DNA from: Neotamlana nanhaiensis
Lineage (GTDB): Bacteria > Bacteroidota > Bacteroidia > Flavobacteriales > Flavobacteriaceae
DNA length: 64,000 bases
Reading direction: 5' to 3'
Assembly: GCF_000943555.1 (NCBI RefSeq)
Contig: NZ_JTDV01000001.1
Span: 744,001-808,000, forward strand
Shown here: positions 23,829 to 33,445 of the stretch, in pieces
How positions within the stretch are numbered: position 1 is the stretch's first letter
How the letters are laid out: each line of letters begins with the position of its first letter
Position numbers and translations under genes: made by a program
Notes under the pieces: model-generated
Told to the model about the DNA's origin: nothing
Databases searched by the model: none
Seen by the model: the letters and a program-made list of their open reading frames with translations, nothing else

Positions 23829-26138
23829 TTATTTGTTGTCCATTTTTAATTTTAAAACGCCACCGTTAATAATATCGCTATGCGAAATATTAAATGTATT
23901 TACCGCTTTATCGTTTAAGGTAACTGTTTTTACATAAACGTGTTCGCTGCTGTTATTTTCAGCTTGAATTTCGAAGGTTTTCCCCGAATAATATTCAGGA
24001 TTTAAAGTAATAGTTATTTTATTAAAAATAGGACTTCCTAATTGATAACTTGGGTTTTCTTCGGTTCCGCCATTCATTTGGAACAAGCCCATTTTCATTA
24101 AAACAGCCAAACTTCCCATTAAACCTTGATCTTCATCACCGTTATAACCACATGATGTTTTTAAACCAGAAAACACTTTGCTAATCACTTTTCTAGACCA
24201 GTATTGCGTTAAGTCTGATCGACCTAATTTACCAAAGACAAAAGCCGTTTGAATAGAAGGCTGATTCCCGTAATTTACGGGTATTCTACTGTATTCGGGA
24301 TGTAATTCTGCCGCGTGAGAGTCTCCAGAAGTAAATCCAAGCTTTTCTGCCTGCTCAAATTGCTCATTCAATTTACTAACGGCTATGTCTTTGTTACCTA
24401 TTAATTCTGCTAAACCATTGATATCGTGTGGCACAAACCAAGTTGATTGTGCTGCGTTAGACTCTACAAATCCGTTTTCGTATTTGTACGGATCGAAATC
24501 TGCATGCCATTTACCATCAACCGTTTTTGGTGCCATCCAACCTTTTTCTACATCAAACACATTGGCATAATTTTTAGAACGCTTTGTGAAATACGCGTAA
24601 TCTTCGTTTTTGCCCAGTTTTTTAGCCAATTGCGCCAAGGTATAATCTTGGTAGGCATATTCCATGGTTTGACTGGAACCATCGAGATGAATGCCATATT
24701 CACCTTCGGGTAATGGATAAGGCACATAGCCTTTTTCGATGTAATAATTTAATCCACCACCTATATATGTATCGTGTTCGTAACCGGCTTTTGCCATAAT
24801 ACCATTGGGCATATGGTTTACTTTTAACGCTTCATAAAAGGTATTCAAATCGTTTTTCACAATACCTTTTTGAATAGCCGAAACAATAAATGGTGTTGAT
24901 GACGCACCCGTCATAACATACGTGTAGTTTCCACCTGAAGGGCCGCGTGGTATTAAACCACCATCTTTATAATACTGTAATAATGATTGTGAAAATTCAT
25001 CCATAATTTCAGGATAAACCAATCCCCAAAGTGTATTTATAGTCCATTGCGCTCCCCAAAAGGAATCGGAATTGTAATGATTAAACTTTGGTTTTCCATT
25101 TTCATCTAAAGGTAGTTGCCCAATTTTAAATTCGGCTTGGGTATTATCTGGATAAGCACCATTTACATCGCTGATGATGCGACGCCCTTGTAAGGCATGC
25201 CATAAATCGGTATAAAAACGATTTTGGTCTTGTTCGGAGCCGCCTTCAATTTGTATGCGCCCCAACATGCTATTCCATTCGTCCTGAGCACTTTCAACAA
25301 CTTTTTTAAAATCCCAATCTGGTAATTCGGTTTCTAAATTCAACGTTGCATTTTCAACAGACGTATACGAGATGGCAACTTTCATTAAAACCGGTGCTTC
25401 GCTTTGTACTTTAATTAAATAATTACCGGTTTCTGCGTCTTTCTTTAATTCATCAATTTCAGTATTTAATTGAATTTTAAAATAAATAGTTAATGGTTTT
25501 GGACGCCTGTGAGTAGGTGTTGCTATTAATTGTCCTACCAATTCGGAATTAGATGTTTTTTTGAGTACGCCATCGGTATTCTCACAAGGCCCCAAAACCG
25601 TATTTAAATTTACAAGGATGGCTTTATCCTTATTTTTTGGAAACGTATATTTATGAAAACCAACACGTTTTGTGCTGGTTAATTCGGTTTGAATATCGTA
25701 ACGCTCTAAATTTAAACGATGATATCCTGGTTTTATAACTTCGGTTTGGTGGTTGAATTTTGAATAAAAGTTGGAATGTATTTCAGATTCATTATCAACT
25801 ACAACAGGCATAACCGAAATACCTGCCATTTGCCACGCATGAATATGGCTGAAGCCTTTTATGGTATCGGTTTTGTACCGATAACCACTTCCCCACGCAC
25901 CATCTATTTCAGTATCTGGACTTAAATTAACCATACCAAAAGGACGACTTGCAGACGAAAAATAGAACCATCTTGAATTATCTGTATCTAATAAAGGGTA
26001 AACCTTATCTACTAACTGTTCTTTTTGTGCTTCGTCCTGCTTTTTTTCTTGACAAGAGACAAAAAACAAAAACAACAAAGTAGTGTAACAGATTAAAACT
26101 GGATTATTCATATTTATTCTACCTATCTTAATTTTCAT
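23829..26138 (-). CDS. GH92-family protein, divergent second type, lipoprotein
   Basis: A 769-residue GH92 protein. The ORF starts at 26138, but the ATG ten codons on (26111) gives a better lipoprotein leader (MNNPVLICYTTLL, ending FVSCQEK), so either start may be used. Recognisable segments are YPLLDTDNSRWFYFSSASRPFG, SPDTE, GFSHIHAWQMAG, and near residue 675 NGDEDQGLMG in place of the GNDDSG-type motif of the other GH92. The Asp in this motif is retained, but its surroundings differ strongly, as in GH92 subgroups whose linkage preference departs from simple mannobiose. Likely an alpha-mannosidase or related exo-enzyme. It is the first enzyme gene after susD, separated by 142 bases that include a stem-loop. 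Confidence 0.85.
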   Translation of the reverse strand: MKIKIGRINMNNPVLICYTTLLFLFFVSCQEKKQDEAQKEQLVDKVYPLLDTDNSRWFYFSSASRPFGMVNLSPDTEIDGAWGSGYRYKTDTIKGFSHIHAWQMAGISVMPVVVDNESEIHSNFYSKFNHQTEVIKPGYHRLNLERYDIQTELTSTKRVGFHKYTFPKNKDKAILVNLNTVLGPCENTDGVLKKTSNSELVGQLIATPTHRRPKPLTIYFKIQLNTEIDELKKDAETGNYLIKVQSEAPVLMKVAISYTSVENATLNLETELPDWDFKKVVESAQDEWNSMLGRIQIEGGSEQDQNRFYTDLWHALQGRRIISDVNGAYPDNTQAEFKIGQLPLDENGKPKFNHYNSDSFWGAQWTINTLWGLVYPEIMDEFSQSLLQYYKDGGLIPRGPSGGNYTYVMTGASSTPFIVSAIQKGIVKNDLNTFYEALKVNHMPNGIMAKAGYEHDTYIGGGLNYYIEKGYVPYPLPEGEYGIHLDGSSQTMEYAYQDYTLAQLAKKLGKNEDYAYFTKRSKNYANVFDVEKGWMAPKTVDGKWHADFDPYKYENGFVESNAAQSTWFVPHDINGLAELIGNKDIAVSKLNEQFEQAEKLGFTSGDSHAAELHPEYSRIPVNYGNQPSIQTAFVFGKLGRSDLTQYWSRKVISKVFSGLKTSCGYNGDEDQGLMGSLAVLMKMGLFQMNGGTEENPSYQLGSPIFNKITITLNPEYYSGKTFEIQAENNSSEHVYVKTVTLNDKAVNTFNISHSDIINGGVLKLKMDNK

Positions 26139-26184
26139 GGTTATTTAAAAAGGGCATTTATTACACAAAATATTTAAAATATAA

Positions 26185-26207
26185 GCAGGTAATTAAAAAC
26201 TACCTGC
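26185..26207 (-). promoter_or_regulatory. Stem-loop between susD and the first enzyme gene
   Basis: GCAGGTA (26185-26191) pairs exactly with TACCTGC (26201-26207) across a 9-base AT loop. It lies in the 142-base gap between susD and GH92. On the minus strand only AT-rich sequence follows, without a clean T run, so it may act as a partial terminator or mRNA 3'-end stabiliser that keeps susCD transcript higher than the enzyme genes. The role is inferred from position. Confidence 0.5.
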
Positions 26208-26280
26208 CTATATACCAAACAACTTAAAACTAAATCAAACTTTATAACTAATCTTACAAGCGTTGATTCTAATTATTAAA

Positions 26281-27912
26281 CTAAAGCGGGTTTTGGGTTA
26301 TAGACCCGCCCGAATTATCTATTTCGTATTGCGGAATTGGACGCAATAAATGTTTAGAATTTAAAGCATTGTTAAACGCTGCGTGTGGGTTGTGCATTAA
26401 TGTGCGCTCCACTAGTTTATTTGTGCGCTTTAAATCCATCCATCTGTTAACTTCTCCTGCTAATTCTCTTGCACGCTCATCAAGAATAAAATCGATATCT
26501 ACTTCGGCTGGTGTAACAGCTGTTGTTAACCCCGCTCTATTGCGTAATTCGGTTAATTTAGTAGCCGCATCACCAGTATTGGTTGCACCTAAATATGCTT
26601 CGGCAGCAATTAAATAGGCCTCACCACTACGCATTACAACCATATCTCTTTCACCTTGAGAAGATTGATCTGGCTGAGTAAATGGCACGTTAGGATCGTC
26701 GAACTTTGTAAACTGAGGGAAACGTACTGCGGTAACACCATCGTTTGTAAAGTATGTTCCTGGATTAAAAACTTGGTATGGTACAGCATCAATTTCAGCT
26801 TGAGACCACGCTACTTTTGGAAAATAAATAGCTGTATCGCCCGCTACCACATTTACCTCTACACCGTTTGCTGTTCCTACATAATCTTCGGTTGCATAAA
26901 TGACACGAGAGAAGGTGGCTTCGGCGCGCTCATCGGCATCATCAAATAACGAATAATAAAATGGCGTTGGCATGTTACGTAAACCTTGTACTGTTCTTGA
27001 TAAACCTGGGTAATCGTAAAATCTAAATTTATACATCATGTGCTTAGAGTTACCCCAACCACGACTTACCGAATTGTTACCAAATAAGTAAGAGAATATT
27101 ACTTCTGAATTACGTTGGTTATCGATGCTTACTAAATCGGCAAACGAGTCCACTAAATCGTTATTTGCAATTACTGTTTCTGCCAAAGCTGCCGCTTGAG
27201 TAAAATCGGCTGTACTTCCAAATGATTTGTATCCTTTTGTTAATAATACTTTAGACATAAGGTGTCTTACTGCATCTTTTGAAACTTTACCAAATGTTGC
27301 TGGAGACTCCTCTACGGCTGCTAATGCATCTTGTAAATCTTGAGTTATTTGTGTGTAAACTTCCTCTTCTGAAGCTCGAGTAAAATCGCGTTCTGCTGTA
27401 GTAATTTGGTTTAAAACTAACGGTACACCTCCATAGTTTTCAACTAAATTGAAGTAAGACATCGCTCTAAAAAACTTTGCAGCACCAACACCTACAGTCT
27501 TATCGTTTTCATCTAAATCTGAAATCGTTTCAGCATTATCAATTACAACATTTGCAGCTGTAATAACGCTGTATTGATTGGTCCAATACACTCCTATTGC
27601 CCAGTTTAATGAAGTTAGATTCACGTAATCGTTAATCTCGTCGGTTCCAGAAATAGCAGTTCTTCTTGTAGCTATATCGGTTCCTAAATCTTCTAAAGCA
27701 TAATACAAATCTGATGTATATACCGTAGTTGTTTCGCGTGCTCTTTCGTAGATACTGTTTACTAATTGCTCGAAGGTTGTTGCATCCGCATTTTCGATAC
27801 TCAAATAAGAGTTATTTTCTTCCTCTAAATAACTTTCACAGCTTGTATTAAAAATACCTACTATTAAAATTAAGGCTATTAATTTATATTTTGAATATTT
27901 CATTTTTCTCAT
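26281..27912 (-). CDS. SusD-like outer-membrane glycan-binding lipoprotein
   Basis: A 543-residue SusD/RagB family protein with a lipoprotein leader (ILIVGIFNTSC, then ESYLEEEN). It has the usual TPR-rich helical N-terminal half (FFRAMSYFNLVENYGGVPLV at about 145-165) and the C-terminal signature RDMVVMRSGEAYLIAAEAYL, ELRNRAGL, DERARELAGE and a final LLRPIPQYEID, closing with ITQNPL. SusD proteins bind glycans on the cell surface and act as the lid of the SusC transporter. It follows susC after 17 bases. The remnant at 47406-48135 matches its C-terminal 190 residues closely, so a second related pair once existed. Confidence 0.96.
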   Translation of the reverse strand: MRKMKYSKYKLIALILIVGIFNTSCESYLEEENNSYLSIENADATTFEQLVNSIYERARETTTVYTSDLYYALEDLGTDIATRRTAISGTDEINDYVNLTSLNWAIGVYWTNQYSVITAANVVIDNAETISDLDENDKTVGVGAAKFFRAMSYFNLVENYGGVPLVLNQITTAERDFTRASEEEVYTQITQDLQDALAAVEESPATFGKVSKDAVRHLMSKVLLTKGYKSFGSTADFTQAAALAETVIANNDLVDSFADLVSIDNQRNSEVIFSYLFGNNSVSRGWGNSKHMMYKFRFYDYPGLSRTVQGLRNMPTPFYYSLFDDADERAEATFSRVIYATEDYVGTANGVEVNVVAGDTAIYFPKVAWSQAEIDAVPYQVFNPGTYFTNDGVTAVRFPQFTKFDDPNVPFTQPDQSSQGERDMVVMRSGEAYLIAAEAYLGATNTGDAATKLTELRNRAGLTTAVTPAEVDIDFILDERARELAGEVNRWMDLKRTNKLVERTLMHNPHAAFNNALNSKHLLRPIPQYEIDNSGGSITQNPL

Positions 27913-27929
27913 TTTTTAGTTTAAATAAA

Positions 27930-30900
27930 TTAGAAGCTCAAGTTAAGTCCTGTCATGAATGTACGCGACATGAACGCCGCTCCCCATTGGTTTCTTCCCG
28001 CATTTTCAGGATCCCAACCGTCGTAGTCTGTAAAAATGAATGGATTTTGAACAGTACCGTAAATTCTTAAGCTTTTAATTTTAAGCTTTTCTAAAACTGT
28101 AGATGGTACTTTATAACCAAGTGTCATAAAACCAACCTTTACAAATGATACATCTTTGTACTTAATTACATTTTGATAAATACCACCGTTACCTGGTTGG
28201 TACCAATTGTTTGTTGGGTTTGTTGGTGTCCAGTAATTTACATCGTAACCGTTAAAGGTTCTTGTAGGATCACTATCCCAAGGGAAAGAGAAACTATTAT
28301 GGAAATTACTAGCAATTTGATTTCCTTGACTTATATTTAAAAAGAATGAAAAATCCCAGTTTTTATAATTTAATGTATTGGTAATACCACCCGTCCATTT
28401 AGGCGTTACTTGCCCAATAACTGTACGGTCGTTATCAGCATCAATCACACCATCGTTATTTAAATCTTTTACTCTAACTTGTCCTGGTGTTTGACCATAT
28501 TGCGCAGCTTCGGCAGCTTCATCTAATTGCCAAATGCCGTCAAATTGATAATCGTAAATAGAACCGATACTCTCACCTACTTTGTGGATTAAATTTGTAC
28601 CACCTACATTAAAAATAATTTGATCTACACCACCATAAAGGTTATCTAGTGTATTACGGTTACTTGCAAAATTGAAATTAGTTGTCCATTTAAAATCATT
28701 TTTATTAATATTAACCGTATTTAAACCAACTTCTATACCACGGTTTGTAGATTCACCTATATTTTCGTAGATACCATCATGTCCAGTTACAGTTGGTAAA
28801 CGTGTGAAAAAAATGATATCCGAATTCTTTCTGTTATAGATATCGATAGATCCATTTATCTTGTTATTAAGGAATCCGAAATCTAAACCTACGTTAATTT
28901 CGCTTGTACGCTCCCATTTTAATTCTTGGTTTGCTAAACCATTAATGTAAAGCGACGATGCAGCTGTATCTCCTAAATTAGTAGCACTACTAGCTAATAA
29001 CGACTTTGAACCTAATGGCCCTAAGCCACCACCTTGACCGTTATTACCTGTTTGACCGTAACTTAACCTTAACTTAGCGTTAGATAAAACGTTTTGATTA
29101 AGCATAAAATCTTCTTCCATGATTTTCCAAGCAAATGCTGCCGATGGGAAGAATGCCCATTTATTACCTTCTGCTAATATTGAAGCACCATCGTATCTAC
29201 CTGTTACAGTAAATAAATACTTATTCATTAAAGAATAATTTAAACGCCCAGTGTAAGACTCTAAAGTAAGTTTTGTAAAGTCGCTTGATACATCTCTAAT
29301 ATCTAAACCTGCACCAAGGTTATAGAATAAAAACTCATCGGTCGTAAAGTTTCTAACTTGATTATAGTAGTTCTCTGAACGCTCTGAATATCTTGAGAAT
29401 ACTCCAGTAAAATCAACCACATGGTTTTCACTTTCGAACTTGTAATTTAAAATATTATCCCACGCATACGAAAAATAGTTACCGTGGTTTACTTGCGCTC
29501 TTCTGTTTGAAGCGTTCGCACTTACACTTTTAGAATATAAGCCTCTATACTCACCATATCTTTGATATTTTACATTTGGCGAAAATTTAGTAGTAAATGT
29601 TAAACCGTCTACAGGCTGGAATTTCAACGCAATATCACCTATATATTGTAAGTATTTTGTTTCTCTTGTAATATTATCGGCCTCAAATAATGGGTTTGTA
29701 ATTTGCGTTTCTTTGTTTGTTGGCAAAAAGCGTAACGAACCGTCTTCGTTATACGGTCTTCCTATTGGCTTTAAGCGGTATGCACTTCTAAAAGCTTCCC
29801 AACTGCCTGTATTTTGCACCGCATTAGTAATGTAGTTACTAATGCTAAAGTTTAACCAATCTGTTAAATCACTGCTTAAACTACCTCTAATATTGTAACG
29901 ACTAAAATCTTCACCTTCAAAAGTACCTTCATCTTTTGTATAAGCTAAACCAACAGAATATTTAGTTTTTTCGGTACCGCCACTTAAATTGATTGTGTGA
30001 TTGGTTTGAAAACCATTTTTAAGCATTAAATCTATCCAATCGGTATTAACACCATCGGCAATGTTTTGGCGCTCTTCTTCATCTAAATAATTAGATAACA
30101 CCACATCTTCTCTTCTAAAAGATAAATTCCCAGCAGCAAACTCGTTACCAACAACCACATCCTGCAAAAAATCTACATACCCTGGCCCATCGTAAACAGG
30201 AGGTAAATGATATGCTTGTTTAAAACCAACGTAGTTACTGTAATCTATTTTTAATTCTCCTGTTTTTCCTCGTTTAGTTTCAATTAAAACAACACCATTA
30301 CTACCTCTAGAACCGTAAATTGCCGTAGCTGAAGCATCTTTTAAAATGTCCATTCTGCTAATATCGGCTGGATTTAAAAATGCAATATCATCAACAAAAA
30401 TACCATCAACTATAAACAATGGATTTTGTCCTGGAGAGAATCCTCCTTGATCGGCAGTTTGATTTGAGTTAATTGTACTGGCACCACGAATACGAATATT
30501 AAATCCACCAGAACCTGGCTTGTTATCGGTACGCTGTACAACAACACCAGCTGTTTGTCCTTGTAAAGCAGATACTGCATCTACTTTATTAGCTTGCTCG
30601 ATAGTTTTACTATCAACAGAGGATACAGATCCTGTTAAATCACTTTTTTGTACAGAACCATAACCAATAACTACCACTTCGTCTAGTTTGGCTAGATCCT
30701 CTTTTAATACAATGTTTAAACTTGCTTCTCCGTTATAAGTTACTTCTTGTGTTTGATAACCCACATAAGAAAATACTAAAACAGAGCCCTTACTTGCATT
30801 AATTGTAAAATTGCCATCAAAATCTGTTACGCTACCTGTTTGCGTTCCTTTTACAACAACATTTACTCCAGGTATCGGGACATTATACGGGTCTAATACC

Positions 30901-30983
30901 ACTCCAGACACTTCGGCTTGTGCCCAAGAAATTAATGAAAAACATAGCGCAAAGACTATGGATAAAAATTTGAGTTTTTTCAT
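27930..30983 (-). CDS. SusC-like TonB-dependent outer-membrane transporter
   Basis: A 1017-residue SusC/RagA protein: signal peptide ending SWAQ, a carboxypeptidase-like (CarboxypepD_reg) domain beginning VSGVVLDPYNVPIPG, a TonB box region near DEVVVIGYGSVQKSDLTG, a plug domain with LFIVDG and the SusC-specific ILKDASATAIYGSRGSNGV segment, and a 22-strand barrel to the C-terminal MTGLNLSF. It imports oligosaccharides through the outer membrane using TonB energy, with SusD as partner. It heads the seven-gene operon down to GH115 at 13754. A flavobacterial promoter and a putative HTCS operator are visible upstream (31039-31093). Confidence 0.97.
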   Translation of the reverse strand: MKKLKFLSIVFALCFSLISWAQAEVSGVVLDPYNVPIPGVNVVVKGTQTGSVTDFDGNFTINASKGSVLVFSYVGYQTQEVTYNGEASLNIVLKEDLAKLDEVVVIGYGSVQKSDLTGSVSSVDSKTIEQANKVDAVSALQGQTAGVVVQRTDNKPGSGGFNIRIRGASTINSNQTADQGGFSPGQNPLFIVDGIFVDDIAFLNPADISRMDILKDASATAIYGSRGSNGVVLIETKRGKTGELKIDYSNYVGFKQAYHLPPVYDGPGYVDFLQDVVVGNEFAAGNLSFRREDVVLSNYLDEEERQNIADGVNTDWIDLMLKNGFQTNHTINLSGGTEKTKYSVGLAYTKDEGTFEGEDFSRYNIRGSLSSDLTDWLNFSISNYITNAVQNTGSWEAFRSAYRLKPIGRPYNEDGSLRFLPTNKETQITNPLFEADNITRETKYLQYIGDIALKFQPVDGLTFTTKFSPNVKYQRYGEYRGLYSKSVSANASNRRAQVNHGNYFSYAWDNILNYKFESENHVVDFTGVFSRYSERSENYYNQVRNFTTDEFLFYNLGAGLDIRDVSSDFTKLTLESYTGRLNYSLMNKYLFTVTGRYDGASILAEGNKWAFFPSAAFAWKIMEEDFMLNQNVLSNAKLRLSYGQTGNNGQGGGLGPLGSKSLLASSATNLGDTAASSLYINGLANQELKWERTSEINVGLDFGFLNNKINGSIDIYNRKNSDIIFFTRLPTVTGHDGIYENIGESTNRGIEVGLNTVNINKNDFKWTTNFNFASNRNTLDNLYGGVDQIIFNVGGTNLIHKVGESIGSIYDYQFDGIWQLDEAAEAAQYGQTPGQVRVKDLNNDGVIDADNDRTVIGQVTPKWTGGITNTLNYKNWDFSFFLNISQGNQIASNFHNSFSFPWDSDPTRTFNGYDVNYWTPTNPTNNWYQPGNGGIYQNVIKYKDVSFVKVGFMTLGYKVPSTVLEKLKIKSLRIYGTVQNPFIFTDYDGWDPENAGRNQWGAAFMSRTFMTGLNLSF

Positions 30984-31038
30984 ATTTAATTTAGTTTAGT
31001 TTATAATTGTCGCTGAGAGCGCGACGTTAAAAGATTCA

Positions 31039-31068
31039 CAAATATAACATGGATAAATAGCTAACAAA
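31039..31068 (-). promoter_or_regulatory. susC promoter (Bacteroidetes type)
   Basis: On the minus strand a TTTG (-33 element, 31065-31068) is followed after 18 bases by TATATTTG (31039-31046), matching the Bacteroidetes consensus TTTG-N19-TAnnTTTG with one base less spacing. The -7 box lies 55 bases upstream of the susC ATG. The -33 element touches the putative HTCS operator, as expected for an activated promoter. Confidence 0.75.
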
Positions 31069-31093
31069 TGGACATATCATTCAAAAACATGGA
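31068..31093 (-). promoter_or_regulatory. Putative HTCS operator of susC
   Basis: Reading the minus strand, TCCAT (31089-31093), GTTTTTGAA and a second TCCAT (31068-31072) form a direct repeat with a 16-base spacer, i.e. a 21-base period or about two helical turns. The same design occurs in the opposite direction at 31179-31204. AraC-type domains of HTCS proteins are known to bind direct repeats; assignment to HTCS 1 is inference. Confidence 0.6.
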
Positions 31094-31178
31094 CAATTGT
31101 ATTTTTTAAATCCCGCCCCTAAACATTGCTAAATACATAAAATACACCTGTGTTTTTTATGAATTACCGATTAAAATA

Positions 31179-31204
31179 TCCATGTTTTTGAAAATTTAAT
31201 CCAT
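31179..31204 (+). promoter_or_regulatory. Putative HTCS operator of the uxuA-miox-symporter operon
   Basis: TCCAT (31179-31183), GTTTTTGAA, and TCCAT (31200-31204) with a 16-base spacer, a near-copy of the susC operator placed on the opposite strand. It lies 64 bases upstream of the -33 element of the plus-strand promoter. This suggests that both divergent operons respond to the same signal. Confidence 0.6.
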
Positions 31205-31267
31205 ATCGATTTCGAAGAACTCCGTTAATTTTACAGCAACTCGTATGGTATTTCTACAATACCGCCT

Positions 31268-31299
31268 TTTGAATGGTTTTTCGCTATAAACTAATTTCA
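31268..31299 (+). promoter_or_regulatory. Promoter of uxuA (second copy) operon
   Basis: TTTG (31268-31271) followed after 20 bases by TAATTTCA (31292-31299), one mismatch from the Bacteroidetes TAnnTTTG -7 consensus. The -7 box is 32 bases upstream of the uxuA start codon. Confidence 0.5.
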
Positions 31300-31331
31300 A
31301 ATACGTAATCATCCGTAAAAACTAAACTAAA

Positions 31332-32516
31332 ATGAAACAAGCGTGGCGATGGTATGGTCCTACAGACACGGTTAAATTAACCGATATAAAACAAGCTGGT
31401 GCAACAAGCATTGTAACGGCATTACATCAAATAAAAAATGGCGAGGTTTGGAGTACCGAAGCCATAGAAGAAAGAAAACATTTAATAGAAACACAAAGCT
31501 TAACTTGGCAGGTTGTAGAGAGTATTCCTTTACATGAATCTATTAAAACTAGGTCTGGCAATTTTAAAACATATATTGAAAACTATAAAACGTCTATAAA
31601 AAACTTAGCAAGCTGCGGCATAAATATTATTTGTTACAATTTTATGCCTGTTTTAGATTGGACTCGTACCGATTTAGCTTTTACTGTCAATGACGGCTCC
31701 AAAGCGCTTAGATTTGAAACCGCGGCTTTTTTAGCCTTCGATTTATTTATTCTGAAGCGTCCAAAGGCTGAAGAAAACTACACTGAAGCTCAAATAGAAG
31801 TTGCAAAAACCTATTATAACAATCTTACTGAAGTAGAAAAACAAGCTTTAACCAACAATATTATTGCGGGTTTGCCGGGTGCTGAAGAAGGCTATACGTT
31901 AGAGCAGTTTCAAAATGCTCTCGATACTTACAAAAGCATAAACGCCGACCAACTAAAGCAGAACTTGGTTTTATTTTTAGAGGAAATTATACCTGTTGCT
32001 GAAGCTAATAATGTCCTTATGTGTATTCATCCTGACGATCCGCCATTTCCTATCCTTGGCTTACCTCGTGTGGTTAGCACCGAAGCTGATTATGCGTACT
32101 TATTCAATAAGGTTCCTAGTCGCCATAATGGCATTACCTTTTGTACAGGCTCGTTGGGCGTTCGAGAAGATAACAACTTGATTGATATTTTTAAACGTTT
32201 TGCTAACCGCGTGCACTTTTTACATTTAAGAAGTACCAAGCGCGACGAAGCTGGAAACTTTTATGAAGCCAATCATTTAGAAGGCGATGTAGATATGTTT
32301 GGCATCATTAAGGAGATTCTTGAAGAAGAACATCGCCGCAGACAAAATAGTATGGCCGATTACCAAATTCCTATGCGCCCCGATCATGGTCACCAAATGT
32401 TAGACGATTTAAATAAACAAAAAAACAATCCCGGGTACACCGCCATTGGTCGCTTACGAGGCTTAGCGGAGTTACGCGGATTAGAATATGGCTTAAAAAA
32501 AGCTTATAATTATTAA
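31332..32516 (+). CDS. uxuA: Mannonate dehydratase (second copy)
   Basis: A 394-residue mannonate dehydratase related to, but distinctly different from, the copy at 2020-3231. It has RWYGPTD near the start, NGEVWS at about residue 36, HPDDPP at about 233, FCTGSLG at about 270, HFLHLRST and RPDHGH near the C-terminus, so all family motifs are intact. It converts D-mannonate to 2-keto-3-deoxygluconate in the cytoplasm. It is the first gene of a plus-strand operon with myo-inositol oxygenase (18 bases on) and a sodium symporter. The pairing with inositol oxygenase suggests that this copy serves glucuronate made from inositol, or that the operon tops up UxuA activity when the divergent susC operon is induced. 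Confidence 0.95.
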   Translation: MKQAWRWYGPTDTVKLTDIKQAGATSIVTALHQIKNGEVWSTEAIEERKHLIETQSLTWQVVESIPLHESIKTRSGNFKTYIENYKTSIKNLASCGINIICYNFMPVLDWTRTDLAFTVNDGSKALRFETAAFLAFDLFILKRPKAEENYTEAQIEVAKTYYNNLTEVEKQALTNNIIAGLPGAEEGYTLEQFQNALDTYKSINADQLKQNLVLFLEEIIPVAEANNVLMCIHPDDPPFPILGLPRVVSTEADYAYLFNKVPSRHNGITFCTGSLGVREDNNLIDIFKRFANRVHFLHLRSTKRDEAGNFYEANHLEGDVDMFGIIKEILEEEHRRRQNSMADYQIPMRPDHGHQMLDDLNKQKNNPGYTAIGRLRGLAELRGLEYGLKKAYNY

Positions 32517-32533
32517 TATAAACACCTAAAATT

Positions 32534-33412
32534 ATGGCAAACTCAACTAAACCAAATAAGAACAATCCCATGAATAATATTGATGATTGGGAAGACAATT
32601 TAATAGAGCGTTATCCAGATCCTGAAACTCCTGCAAAAGAAAAGGAAGAATTTAGGAATTATGTGGATTCCGAACGTGTTGACACCGTTAGAGAGTTTTA
32701 TAGAATAAATCATAAATATCAAACTTATGATTTTGTTTGTAAGAAAGAACAAGAGTTTTTAAAGTTTAACCGAAAAGAAATGTCGCTTTGGGAAGCTATA
32801 GACTTTCTAAATACTTTAGTTGATGATAGCGACCCAGATATCGATTTAGATCAACTACAACACTTGTTACAAACATCGGAAGCTATTCGTGCCGACGGAC
32901 ATCCAGATTGGTTTGTATTAACTGGTTTTCTACACGATGTTGGTAAGGTACTGTGTTTGTTTGGAGAGCCACAGTGGGCCGTAGTTGGAGATACTTTTCC
33001 TGTAGGATGTCAATTCTCAGACAAAATAGTTTATCCTGATTTTTTTGATGCAAATCCCGATTCAACAAACCCAAAATACAACACAAAATATGGTATTTAT
33101 GAACCAAACTGTGGGTTAGATAATGTAAAAATGAGTTGGGGACACGATGAATATCTTTATCAAATAATGAAGGATTACTTACCTGAACCTGCGCTTTACA
33201 TTATTCGTTACCACTCATTTTATTCACAACACCGAGAAGGAGCTTACACGCACTTAATGAACGACAAAGATATCGAAATGTTTGAATGGGTTAAGAAATT
33301 TAATCCTTACGATCTGTATACCAAAGCTCCTAAAAAACCAAATGTTGCCGAGTTAAAGCCTTATTATGAAGCACTTGTTAAAAAGTATTTACCAGATACT
33401 TTAAAATTTTAA
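32534..33412 (+). CDS. Myo-inositol oxygenase
   Basis: A 292-residue member of the inositol oxygenase (MIOX) family, which uses a di-iron centre and O2 to convert myo-inositol to D-glucuronate (EC 1.13.99.1). The six iron ligands known from the mouse enzyme are all in place: H110 (LQHLLQ), H134 and D135 (LHDVGK), H204 (WGHDEY), H227 (RYHSFY) and D260 (NPYDLYTK). The long family block from DIDLDQLQH to GDTFPVGCQ is strongly conserved. The family is best known from plants and animals and has been described in some Flavobacteria. The operon with uxuA and a symporter suggests the glucuronate enters the isomerase-reductase-dehydratase route whose later enzymes lie at 2020-4061. It needs oxygen, so the host is aerobic. 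Confidence 0.95.
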   Translation: MANSTKPNKNNPMNNIDDWEDNLIERYPDPETPAKEKEEFRNYVDSERVDTVREFYRINHKYQTYDFVCKKEQEFLKFNRKEMSLWEAIDFLNTLVDDSDPDIDLDQLQHLLQTSEAIRADGHPDWFVLTGFLHDVGKVLCLFGEPQWAVVGDTFPVGCQFSDKIVYPDFFDANPDSTNPKYNTKYGIYEPNCGLDNVKMSWGHDEYLYQIMKDYLPEPALYIIRYHSFYSQHREGAYTHLMNDKDIEMFEWVKKFNPYDLYTKAPKKPNVAELKPYYEALVKKYLPDTLKF

Positions 33413-33445
33413 AATCTACCACTAACCCACTAAACTAATTTTAAT

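Noticed and set aside
31021-31030. A hairpin just upstream of susC (CGCTGAGAGCG) as a regulatory RNA element.
   Set aside because: The stem is only four to five base pairs and lies in the untranslated leader; not supportable without structure data.
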